Shown: one piece after another, positions 11,094 to 21,609 of the stretch
Position numbering within the stretch: the stretch's first letter is position 1
Layout: each line of letters begins with the position of its first letter
Program-made: the position numbers and the translations under genes
Notes under the pieces: model-generated
Database searches by the model: none
Seen by the model: only the letters and a program-made list of their open reading frames with translations
Told to the model about the DNA's origin: nothing
NCBI GenBank assembly: GCA_001692895.1
Contig: KV748234.1
Location: 682,001 to 746,000 of the forward strand
Origin: Cenococcum geophilum 1.58
Lineage: Eukaryota; Ascomycota; Dothideomycetes; Gloniales; Gloniaceae
Direction: 5' to 3'
DNA: 64,000 nt

Positions 11094-12365
11094 GTGGCTG
11101 TACAGTTAATAGATAAGGTCTTGCTAGACGGCGGAGGATCGTTAAAGTAGTTAACATCTACAACACCAAGCCAAAGGTCGTGATATTTGGAAGTAGCTAT
11201 AAAAGATCAATCGTCCTTTGAAGCTCCGTGCCTAATTTCATTGATTTAGAGCCTAAATTTAACCTAAAATACGTGCCAAGACTCTGTATAAGACCTACCT
11301 AGGTTCAATATTCAATATAATATCAATACTAAAAGAGCGTTCAATATTAATATCAATACACCCTTATATTGATATTGAATATTGATTAAAGCACTAAGTG
11401 TCGCGACAGGAAGTCCAGGACGCCATATGTAAGCTCACGGACCCAAGCCGCAATGCCCCCCCGCCTCCCCCCCGCGGTGCCTACACCTACATTATGTATA
11501 TATAGTCTCTCTTCTTCATAGATAAATCTATACACGAGTTCTTCCGTTCGACAGAAGCCCTCAGACAAGCTCGTCGCACCAATGATATCTCTTTCTCTAA
11601 CGGGGCTATTCGTTATCTAGTTAGCCTATACAGCAATAATTCTAGCGTCCACTGTCTGAAGTCATACATTCAACGTGTTGTAGGTGCGGTAAACTGTTAT
11701 ATAATAGAGAATGGGAGGAGTTAGACCACGGTAGACGAGGCGTACGTTAGACGCGCAACAGAGAGTTACCTATCGTGACTTCTTGCTTTTATTATCAGCG
11801 CCCGGATTGTCGCTCAGCTATATTCTACCCTGCTGTATGCAGCACTTTGTTTTTATGGCAGAAATAGGAGTCTGCTACGTTGTGGGGGCGCTGCTTGGTG
11901 TGCAAGGGTGGGTAATAAACGTCTGGCATTATTTTATAGCAAACCCTCTCCATTACGTCAGCTCTAATTGGGCTTTATTAAAATACTATACAATAGAGAA
12001 TATATTCTAAATTGAAGAATAACTAAATGAATTTTGAAAATAAACTTTGCGCTGAATTCTGCCTACTATAATCCTATACATTCGACGTAATGGCTAATAA
12101 ACCGTTCCTCTAGCAAGTCCTTGTATACTAGCCCCGCATCCATAAACCTAATACAAATTATATAACATCGTTTCAATGACCACTTACCTTATCATCTGTC
12201 CTTGTGCTAGGGGGTAGGGGCACATCTAACTCAGACGGATTAGGTGGCCACTGCGGACTCATTCTCGGCGGGTTCATCCCTGGTGGACTCCCTGCGCCAG
12301 ACCTCCTAGGATGCGTTAGCAGTCAGCGCTTCATTTCGTACTCATACGAAGTACTATAGCATTAC
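11094..12365. other. GC-balanced intergenic region with AT-rich inverted repeat
   Basis: Base composition shifts abruptly at about 11094, marking the edge of RIP-affected DNA. A palindromic block TCAATATTAATATCAATA / TATTGATATTGAATATTGA lies at 11341-11384, with a related direct copy at 11303-11328. Short ORFs (60-codon minus at 11386, 75-codon plus at 11783) match nothing I recognise. The stretch next to 12366 probably holds the 3' UTR of the cupredoxin gene. Confidence 0.5.
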
Positions 12366-13517
12366 TTACCAATCAGAATATTGCGCAGGACCAAAATACG
12401 GATGAAAAGGGCTTGTTAAATTTCCTGCCCGTAGGGGCTCATCGCCGACAGTTTGTGTGTAGAGTGGTTCGTCAAATGGCTGAGTCATTGCGCTGTTTCC
12501 ATAATTTCTTGTTTGGACAGGGAGGAAGGCATTGCTATCGGTGTTGGAAAAACGTTCGCCTTGGCTAGGAGGAACAGTAGTAGACGACATGGCGGTCGCA
12601 GGGTTGCTGCGGCTCAGCATTTGCTGCAATGTTTGGACGCGTCCGATAAAGAAGAAAAGGGCGACGGCAATCAAGATAGCAGTGATAGCGCCGATACAAA
12701 TACCTACAATCGCGCCGGTGGAGAGTTCGGTATGCTCAGAGGTTATTGGAGAGGGCGTCGAACTAGGGATAGCTCCCGTTGAGGTCGAGTATGCATAAAT
12801 CGGGATCGATGTAGTCTTTATCGTTGAGGTTGTCGTCAGAAGTCCTTCGCCTGGAAAACTATCGCCTGGGTTCAGGACATATGGTGATTTTAGAGCCAGG
12901 TCTTTCTGATTTTGGAGCGAAACAGATGCATTCTGCTCATATCAGCTTTAGCAGATGAGACTGACCGAGGGGGTATGCTAACCGGATTGATCACAGCGAC
13001 CATGCCGAACCGTGTACACGCCAGAGGGCCTGAGCAATAGAAGAATGCCGGTTCCGTGTCATTAATAATAAGAGACCATGATGGAGGCTGTAATGACATA
13101 TTAGAGTAATCACCAATACACTGGCTGCAGGCGCGTGTTCTCATTGTACTCCGCGCGCGTTATAGAATCAATGATTACACTCACCTCATCAAGGACAGCA
13201 TCAACGGGTTTAAAGCCAGAAGAGAAGCCGACTTTACCTTTCCCAGTCATCTCGTATGGTATGCATGGAAATTGGTACTCGGCGCGTACAACAGAATGGT
13301 TCTGAGGGTAAAATCGAAATTTGATAGTATCACCAGGACTTGCCTGGGTGACATCGGGTCTGAAAGTGTAGTCGCCATTGCCAACCGAGATGGTGTGCGT
13401 CTGAGCGGCGGCACTAGACGTCGACGATGCTGTGATAAAGGAGAGTGAGGCTTGAGAAGAACTCCGGGCAAATACAAAAAGGAGTGCTGGAGTAGAGAAT
13501 ATACTACGCTGAACCAT
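12366..13517 (-). CDS. Membrane-anchored cupredoxin-domain protein (three exons, intact)
   Basis: Join of 13517-13185, 13087-12983 and 12932-12366 (minus) gives an uninterrupted 334-residue protein. Introns of 97 nt (GTGAGT...TTACAG) and 50 nt (GTTAGC...AGCAG) are both phase 0. A secretory signal is likely at residues 1-38. Residues 40-145 form a plastocyanin-like cupredoxin: HTISVGNGDYTFRPDV, then NHSVVRAEY (candidate Cu-ligand His), then NDTEPAFFYCSG (candidate ligand Cys) and FGMVAVINP. A Ser/Thr-rich stalk follows, then one membrane helix (GAIVGICIGAITAILIAVALFFF, about 220-242) and a roughly 90-residue tail. Family members are extracellular Ser-rich cupredoxins of fungal walls; copper binding and function here are inferred. 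ATG 13517 is chosen because it starts the signal peptide in frame. No RIP stops: the only clearly intact gene in the window. Confidence 0.9.
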
Positions 13518-15141
13518 ATTGCTGGTTCTGATGACAAATTTACTAAGTATTAACTGGGGGTTATGTGATTAAATGGAAGGTTATTGCTAGAATTATGGGA
13601 TATAACAAGTGCATTTTGTCTGCAACTTTGTGGAAGATTATTGGGGCCGAGGGGGCGGGCTTGAAGCTGGAAGACGACCTCGAGCGACGACGAGAAGTAC
13701 CAAGTAAATTTAAGAAAGCTAAAAAGCGAATATCCAATGAAAGTATCACGGCTGCAGATTCGAAGATGCCAATGCTGCAATTCTAGACACCGCACTGGGT
13801 CTATGGAAGGCTTGTGGCAAGGTTTTTTTATAGCGTGCAGGGCAAAGGGCTGGGCGACTTGGCTTTGAACGGAATGAGCCGTCGAGCGGGACGCATCTAT
13901 GTGATGTTCATACCTTTGTATGTCGTGTGGTGGTTTAATGGGAGAACCAGAAAAAGAAGTGGGTGGCTTGGCACCCTCCAAACAGTCTAGCCCACCTGTG
14001 GGGGCCATTTTACGGCATAGTGAAACATTTCACCGGACAGGCCTCGCCAGAATATCAATCGGCTCTTATCCCTTGCACCGCCGATGTGCTTACGATCGTG
14101 GCCCGTGCACGACGATCAAGAACAAGGATAGCCTCGCGAGCTTCCTTAATGAGCAAAATCAGGCAATTTGATTGGCTCGCACGGGCCACGGCTTTGAGTA
14201 ATCCGACAACGGTGCAAGGGATAGGCTGCGATGATCGGCCTTGCAGCGGCGCCTGACAGCTCCGCCTTACAGCCCCGCCGACCGTCCTAATCGAGGGGCG
14301 TGTGATCCGTCGCAGTACTCACTCGCGAAAAAGTCCAAAAATTTGGTGGCTCCTTCATTGGCTTGACCCCTCTCTTCTGATAATACCTGACTGGCCCTTA
14401 ACTTTGGAGGTGAAGTTTATGCATCGTGCAAAGCCGCTAACACACCTGATTCCACCACTTTTATATTAGAGAGACCTCTCCACCATAGGCATAACTAGCG
14501 GTAACTCCGTTGTGTCATACATATCTTGCACTCGCTTTGTGGTGGATACACAGGCTGTCCCATAATGCAACAACAGTTCTCACTTTGTCACTCAGTCGCT
14601 TAAAGAGACTTGGACGGTATCTGGGAGAACTACACAGAGCATGAGGCGTCTCTGGACAGAACCTAAGGTTTTGGATGCCTAGTTTGGGTTACAATGACTT
14701 CGGTCCTTCTGTACCTACTGCAAGTTGAATTAGGTAGATTTTCGGCAACTGGGAAGGCGGAACCTACCGCTGAGAACTCGCGGTCCTTTTCTCATATAGC
14801 GGTGGATTTGTATTAGCTTTGGCTCTGCTCTATTCCATGCACTGTGGAGAAAGGTATTCCTTTTATTGAGGCAATTAGATCGCCTAGATACTGGGCAGCA
14901 GCTCGGGTTCGGACGGTTATTTTCATGCCTATTCGTTGTAATGATAGATTCGCTGGCGCCTGAAGATCTACATGATTGGGAGTACGTCAGTGTCTAATGT
15001 TTATTCCCTTCCCTATTTGTCATTTGTTATGTCTAACCCCACCCATTATAATTGCTTGTAAAGTGCACATTTGATGCTCGGACCCTACACGATTTAGGAC
15101 CGATAACCGTCATTGTGATGACGGCCTCTGGGTGATCGGAA
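13518..15141. other. Divergent intergenic region (promoters of cupredoxin and transporter genes)
   Basis: Lies between the minus-strand cupredoxin start and the plus-strand transporter start, so it should hold both promoters. ORFs of 62-152 codons in it overlap on both strands and show no family motif. A hairpin element is noted separately at 14068-14222. Confidence 0.5.
14068..14222. repeat. Small inverted-repeat element (MITE-like)
   Basis: TATCCCTTGCACCG at 14068 is inverted as CGGTGCAAGGGATA at 14210-14223, and GTGGCCCGTGC / GCACGGGCCAC are inverted inside it. Arms are about 45 bp and imperfect. No convincing target-site duplication was seen. Confidence 0.55.
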
Positions 15142-15942
15142 ATGGCCTCTCCTACAATGTCGTCTGTCAACGTTTCAAAACGCCAGTACTGGGCCGGCCT
15201 CTCTCTTCTACTCCTTACAACTTTCCTCAGAGTATCGAGCAGCTTTCTCATAAGTATGTTCCGCTGCTTCTGGATTCCGTTTCTTGTCTACACGGAATGT
15301 TGACAGCTTCTCAAGTCTATTTTCGCCACCGATGATTATTTAAAACCGTATTTCGTGACAGTCGTTAACTCGGTTGCTTTTATCCTTGGGATTGTTTCAA
15401 ATGCAACCTTACCTGTGCTTCTGAGGGAATTAGACAGACGTTGGCCATCGGGATCCGAAGGCTCTGACATTCAAGCGCCTTCTTCCACGTATTCGGACGA
15501 GGATGGACTGATGGCTTCCTACGCCGCAACGAATGTGAAAGGAAGAAGTGACCCTTCACACAGTGGGAATGTTACCATTGTAACGGAGCGGACAGAGTTG
15601 CTTCAGACAACGTCTGAAGGAGCATCACTTACTGACAGTCCAAGTGCTGATTGCAGTGAAAGGAAGCCAGCCGCCACCCTAAATTTGGCAGAAACCGCAA
15701 AGCTGGGGTTGAGAATGTGTCCACTCTGGGTAAGCCTTCAATCTCCATTTCGCTTTCCCTTGTATTCGTCCTGAGACTGATACCTCCACAGTTTATCGTC
15801 AGTAGAATTCCTTCCTTACACTCCCCAAAGCCGCTAATCTCCTAAGCTGGCCCCAATTCCAGTCAAACTATCTACTCGCTGCCTGTCTCACGCGCACCGC
15901 AGTCGGTAGTGCCACAATCCTAACGGCAACCTCTAGTATGTC
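15142..15942 (+). pseudogene. DMT-superfamily transporter (SLC35F5 / yeast YML018C-like), 5' exons
   Basis: ATG 15142 starts MASPTMSSVNVSKRQYW, then a first membrane helix (GLSLLLLTTFLRVSSSFLI). Exons read 15142-15253, 15307-15729 (FATDDYLKPYFVTVVNS), a 6-nt exon 15792-15797 (Phe-Ile) and 15863-15935 (SNYLLAACLTRTAVGSATIL). Together they give the family's W-F-x-(S/A)-N-Y and S-x-T-I-L signatures. Introns have GTATGT, GTAAGC and GTCAGT donors. The junction 15253/15307 is out of phase by one base (frameshift or mis-set splice). The fourth intron begins GTATGT at 15936 and hAT H1 sits 7 nt inside it. Homologues are multi-pass membrane proteins of the EamA/DMT fold with poorly known substrate. 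Confidence 0.85.
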
Positions 15943-18900
15943 CAGTGAAGGAATTGGATTGGCGTGGATTGGCGGCAGCCTTCAAATCCACGCCAGCTGA
16001 TGTAATCCTTGGCGGCGCTCCAGGAGCGCTGCTGGATATCCAGCTGTCAGTATAGAGGTCTTGGCACGATTTTAGTGTTAGTTAAGGAAAATGGTAAGTG
16101 GCAAATATCATAAGATTAACTATATTACTCCTCTAGCTTATCCTCCTCATCTTCTTCTTTAGGATTATTACTATCCTAGAGCGGTATCTCGTTTAACGCG
16201 TTACTATTATCGTTAACCTTAATAGCGGCGAGAGTCTCTTCTAGCGGCTTCTTACCTACTATAATAGCTGCTTACTCCGCGTTATCTTCTACCCTAATAG
16301 CCTCTTACTCCGCGGTAGCTAAAGACTATAATATTACCTCTTACGCGGGCTTATATTTATCTAGTAGAACTATTTTATTACGCTCCTTTATACCTTTTAC
16401 TACTTCCACGTTATTATTATTAAAGGTACCCTATAGTAGAGGGCCATATAAATGCCGTAGAAGCTTATTTACTTTAACTATATCTATCCTAAGCCGCGAT
16501 TATTAATCCTCTAGTAGTATCTTAGCGCTACTAAATAGCCGCTCGCACTTATCTAATATTAACGGTATAGTAAAAATATTAAGGGCAAACCGGGCAAATT
16601 TTAGTTAACTTATATACCAACTATTCCAGTATTTAATTAGGTTAAATTTGTTTAGCTTACTATTAGTAAGGTAGAGGATATTAATTTTAAGGTATTTAGT
16701 AAGCTAATTAAAGAAGGACAGTTTAACCACAGTAATAGGTTTATAAGTAACCTTAAGGCGCTTATAAGCTTAGGCGGCAGTAAACGGCTTTAAGTTCTTT
16801 AGCTTTATAGGTAACTGGCCTCTTATAAGTAAGAAAGACGCTACTAACTATAAGGGACGCTTATTAGCTTAATATATTAAATAGAGCTCCTTAACTAAGA
16901 ATTTAACTCTATTAATCTAATTATCCTTTACTAGGTAGCCGCGCTACTATTGCTTAAACTAGCTTATCTTAAGTATTAAATTTAAAATAATTACGGCGTA
17001 GTACGCTACCGTCTTACCTACCTTAAAATAGTACTTCTTATACTTCGCCTAAGCCGCTTTAGCGCAGCTAGCTAAATTAGTATAAGTCTTAACATCTAGA
17101 CTTTATTTCTTCTTCTTAGTAAGATTAATAAAGTGTTTTTTTATTTACTCTAGCTTATAAAGAAGCTAATTAAGTGTTTAGAAATAATCTACAAGGTCTA
17201 TCTGTTTACCCTTAATAGTAAGTATAGCCTTATAGAACTTTTTTAAGTGTATATAAAGATACTTAAGTTCTAGCTAGTAACGCGGCTTAAGCTTATTATG
17301 CTTAGTAAGAGGATTTAAGCTGGCTAGGGTAGTGTATAAGGTAATAAACTTATTAATATATTCTTTATAGTTTAGGAACTGGCCAATAGCTATAAATAGT
17401 AAGTTTTATTATATAGCATTATTTTAAATAAACTATTTAATTTATTAGTATTATAATTAAGTAGTAGTAAAGGATAAAGAGGTAGTAAGAAATTACGACT
17501 AAGGGGATTCTAACTAAGGATTATTATAAATCTACCTCCGTAGCTAATTAAGTCCCTAAAATTAACTAAGTAAGGTAGCAAATATTACTAACTCTTAACA
17601 CTATATACCTACAGTTTATTAAATTCCGCTAATAAGCCCCCTATTTTAATCCTTTTAAAGAAGCTTTACTACTAGGAAGTTATACGGATATACTAAATAA
17701 GATTTTATATTAAACTAACTACTCCGCGCTTCCTTTAGAGCTAACTAGCCTTCTTTATATTACCTTTATAGATAGCTATTTCTAGCTAGTAGTAAACCTT
17801 TTTAGCGTCCTTACTAATAATAAAAGCCTAAGTGTAGAGATTAATAATATAACTAAAGTAGTAAAGACGGTAAGCCTTTCTTTACTTTACTAATATATTT
17901 AGATATAGTACTTAAAAAACCATATTAATACACTTATTATTTAACTCCGCGTTATTTGCTATAAAATAGCTAATCTTTTTAGCAATCTTATACTCCTTAA
18001 AGAGGGCAACTAGGATAACTACTATATTCTTACCGCTATATTTACTAAGGACTTTATAAAGCCCTATAACTATATAGCGTTAATTACTAAATTAATTAAT
18101 ATAGTGCGCTATAACTCTAAGGATCGCGTAAGTATTTAGCAATATCTATAAGTTAAAGAATATTAATATTAAGCTCCACGCTACCTTTATCTTAACCTTA
18201 ATATTCTTCCTCCACTAATTAAACGCGTAAATTACCTACTTTTAAATTATCTTACTAGCTTTTAATAGTAAGCTTACTAGCTTTAAATATATATAATAGA
18301 GGAGCTAGTAAAAGTATAAGTTTTTAAACTAAAAAAAGGCGATATAGTAGTAAATAATTTACTAAACTAATATAGCTTTAAAGCTATTAAAAGCTTATTA
18401 GCGATTAAAAGCATAGGCGTTAAAAAAACCCCTTAATTATTAGCTGGTTTAGATCCTTTAGAGAAGGCTATTAAATCTAGCCAGTATCCTTATCTATATT
18501 ATGTTTATTAGCAAGGTAATTAAGCGCCGTTAATCTTCCCTTTATAACCCTTATAAGCTTTTACTAACGCCGTTCCTTTTTATATAAATAGCAGTAATAG
18601 AACTACTCCTTACCGTTACTGCCTTTTAATATAATATCCTCCCCCCATATCTAGATTAATAACATTCGCTACTTAGTAAATTTTAATAGTTTTATTAAGC
18701 TTTAACAGCAAATATAGACCTTTCCTTTATAATGGAACTCCTCTACTTTACTTATTAAATTAACCACATCCGGATTAATATTCTTTAGCGCTAAAATAAT
18801 ATTATTAGAGGTAGAAGAGACGCGTAGAGGGAAGAGATATTATTAGATCCTTAGTATAGCGAATAATATTAAGGGAGAGGTAATAATAGAGATTAGTAGA

Positions 18901-19230
18901 GGGAGATCCGGCCTTATTAAGGGCGACATTATAAGCAAAGCTACAGTAGCAGCGGTAAGGGAGCAGCAATAATCAGGCGTCCTTAATTTGGTGGCTAACA
19001 CTATATATAAGGGACGCGCAGTTATTACTTAGTCCCCCAATTGGCTATTTACTGTGCACTAACTATATAGCGCCCAACCTCCCTCCCAATAAGGTATAAG
19101 CTGTGGCGCGCCAGGAGCTCCATAAGCTTTAATCCACGCCACGCCGGCGTCAAGATCAGAGGATCCAGATCCAAATCCAGCTGGAGCTCCACCGCCGATC
19201 CAAATAGACGCCAATCCAATTCCATCACTG
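15943..19230 (-). mobile_element. hAT transposon H1 (3288 bp), inserted in transporter intron
   Basis: Termini CAGTGAAGGAATTGGATTGG (left) and CAGTGATGGAATTGGATTGG (right, reverse complement) are classic hAT TIRs. The 8-bp target duplication AGTATGTC is perfect at 15935-15942 and 19231-19238. The subterminal regions are GC-rich and less mutated than the coding interior. Confidence 0.93.
16110..18800 (-). pseudogene. hAT transposase of H1 (BED zinc finger to dimerisation domain)
   Basis: The reverse complement carries an N-terminal BED-type region near 18500-18740 (GEDIILKGSNGKE.FYYCYLYKKERR, then LNYLANKHNIDKD). It ends with the hAT dimerisation signature LDKCERLFSSAKILLED near 16500-16560. 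Stops are frequent and of Gln/Trp type. The length between TIRs is normal for an autonomous hAT, so this was a full element before RIP. Boundaries are approximate. Confidence 0.8.
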
Positions 19231-19406
19231 AGTATGTCATCCCATTCGAACTGCGGCATCCACAACTGCAAATCTCCACTCACCCCGGAGCTTTCCCATC
19301 CGACAGGTATCTAGGTCCTCCTCACCAATGCCATCCTCCGGACTGAGCTCTTCACCCTCTCCAAACTCGGCTCTCTGCTCACCCTCTCCGGTGCCGCCCT
19401 TGTGGG
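19231..19406 (+). pseudogene. DMT transporter gene, middle segment between H1 and H3
   Basis: 19231-19238 is the H1 target duplication. The intron continues to the acceptor CCGACAG at 19306 (75 nt once H1 and one duplicate are removed). The exon then reads S-I-(TAG)-VLLTNAILRTELFTLSKLG, then SGAALVG. The TAG at 19312-19314 stands where the family has Trp (TSSIW), a RIP-like TGG-to-TAG change. The segment ends at the H3 insertion. Confidence 0.82.
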
Positions 19407-19429
19407 CCAGGGTTGTTTTGGATAAATCT

Positions 19430-19697
19430 TATCGCGATAAGTCTTGGCATACCCCAAATAAATTTTCAGTCGCCTTCTTCTTCTTTATTATCGTACAAAA
19501 TATAGCTTCGGAAGTGGAATCAGAAGCTCTCGACTCTATTAATACCTCCGAATAAAAAAATACAAGAGGTCGCTTAGCTCTTTTAACATAGGAGTATACC
19601 CGTCCACTAGGTAGTAATAAGCCCGTATAAAATAAAAAAGCCCGTCTTTTATTCTATTGCAAATACTACACAGAGTCATACGCTACACAGTTAACTT
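19430..19697 (+). pseudogene. hAT H3 transposase, N-terminal BED finger segment
   Basis: The frame reads IASEVESEALDSINTSE, then FYCKYYTESYATQLT at 19650-19697. Joining to 32060 across one GTTAACTT duplicate continues in frame as SNF.NHLALKHSIIV, giving a C-x2-C...H-x4-H BED-type finger. The second Cys is Tyr (TGC-to-TAC), a RIP-like change that would abolish zinc binding. Confidence 0.75.
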
Positions 19698-20481
19698 CAG
19701 TGCTGCCAACAATCAAATATCCTAATTGATTGGCGGGATATTTAATTAATTGACGCACAGGCCGTATTTAATTAAAGCTAGCCTGATTGACGGCTGATTT
19801 GATTAAACTTCCAATCAATTATTTAGCTAGGGGGTTGTCCTAGCAACATACCGCGATACAATGGCAGAAAGAACAAAAGGTAAGATATTAAGCTTATTAA
19901 TTGCAAGAATTCGCTAGAATTTGCTTTAATTTATAAGATCTACCTTTAGCTAGTGCCTCTGACACTTACTAGCCTCTATAACCTCTGCTCCTAAGCAATT
20001 TCGCTTATCCGTAATAAGCCTTTTAGCCACTAAGAACACGCGTTCTACCTTACTACTTATTGCTGGTATTAAGAATATGTCAAATACTATACGTGTAAGG
20101 ATAGGAAAATCAGTTTAATGTTCCTTCCACTATATAAGCGGGTCCTTAATTAATAGAAGCCGGCAATTAAAAGACCTTAGATAGGTATTAAGCTCCAGAC
20201 TATCCATATCCTTTTTCTTCTGCTTATAATACTTCCGTAATAGGTAATTAACTAAAAATTCGTCGTATATAAGGTAGAAAGATTTTATATTATTTAGCTA
20301 ATTCTTAAAGTTAAAGGCGGAATTAACATTAGGAACCTTTTTATAATAACTTAGGAAAAGGTCTTTAAATGTCTTCCTTACGGTTTTAACCTAACTTAAA
20401 TACTCTGCCCACTTATCCTTAAAGTACTTAAATCGCCGTATAGGGTAAAGGACAATAGTTGCAACGTAAAGAGGTAAGAAA

Positions 20482-20825
20482 TGTAAGGGCGCGAAGAGAC
20501 TTCGGGGAAGATTCGAAGGAACGATATAAATTCTATCTAAATCTAAGGGTATATAGCTCTCGCTAAGAACAAGACGTTGCGTAAAGAAGAGAAGGGAATA
20601 ACAAGAGAATCATATAATTAAATAGTCAGGGGCTTGGTGGTCGATGCGTGCGCACATACGCACGCGGTCTTCGACGGACTTCGGTAGAATTCGATTGATC
20701 TGGCAGAATTTGGCAGAAGTCAATCAAGCTAGCAGAATTCGGCAGAATTTGGTCAAAGCGTCAGAATTCATCTGTCGAGTGTTTCATCGAGACATTCCTA
20801 CTGTAACTGGGCTAGTCCCGTTACA
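20482..20825. repeat. Solo LTR (family L2), 344 bp with perfect TSD
   Basis: Begins TGTAAGGGCGCGAAG and ends CCCGTTACA, flanked by AGAAA at 20477-20481 and 20826-20830. It is GC-richer than its surroundings, so probably a young insertion. The last 130 bp recur at about 37175-37307, and a new copy begins at 63972. Confidence 0.88.
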
Positions 20826-21236
20826 AGAAATCTGTTAGCTTAAAGTACTTTTTAAGCTTTAGCCAGGCCGTGTTAATACTAATATTATAGTGCTTAGTTC
20901 GTTTAAAATCGGCATTAGACTTATTAATCTCCTTCTACGCCTTCTCGAGAACATTATATATAAAGTTTATACTATAGAGAACTCTCTATAGTGCGCCATA
21001 TTGTCCCTCTTAACTAACTATCTGTGCTTAACCTTTCTCTTATTTATAAAGCCCCCAAAAGGGAACCAGTATTTTTTACTACCTAATTAGGTCCTCCCAA
21101 TCGGCCTCTTATAGAAAGTCTTATTAAAGGTCATAGGTACCCTACTAGTTTAAAAGTTTCCAGCGGGTTTAGTAAAGGGTAATAATAGCACGTAGTTTAA
21201 TTGCTAGTATTTATTAGTATAATAGCTAATATAAAT

Positions 21237-21609
21237 TATAACAACTTAGATAAATGGCTCTAAACCAAGCCTTAAATAATTACTATCTTTACAATACTAA
21301 ATTAAGAAGAAGAAGAAGGGGTTGCTAAGACTAATATAAACAAATATATATAGCTAACCGCTAAGGCTTATTATGCAGTATGCCTAAGTTATATAGGTTA
21401 CTATAAGCGCTGCTATAGGAATATGCGGTATAAGTTGCCAGCTAGCAACTTATACCGCATATTATGGCCACAAAGAGCCTAGAAATAGCGTGTAGTATAA
21501 TACTCCTAGTAGTAACCTATAATGGTAATATACGGCATAATGGCAATATGCGGCATATTGCGGCGATATAGCGGCAATATAGCAAGTAATGTGCTCTAGT
21601 ACCGTTACA
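21237..21609. repeat. Solo LTR (family L3), 373 bp, with hairpin
   Basis: Aligns with 54976-55198 (shared AACAAATATA, GCTAACCGCTAAGGC/GCTAGCCGCCAAGGC and a TAGTACCGTTACA-type end). Flanks TAAAT/TAAAA are a near-match TSD. It contains a 19-bp-arm hairpin centred at about 21441 (ATGCGGTATAAGTTGC / GCAACTTATACCGCAT) absent from the other copy. Confidence 0.7.

Noticed and set aside
12453..12798. Plus-strand ORFs of 88 and 109 codons
   Set aside because: They lie opposite the third exon of the cupredoxin gene, which has clear domain and intron evidence.
13550..14256. Candidate genes of 62-152 codons upstream of the cupredoxin gene
   Set aside because: Several overlapping frames on both strands, no family motif, no splice-consistent extension; more likely promoter DNA.
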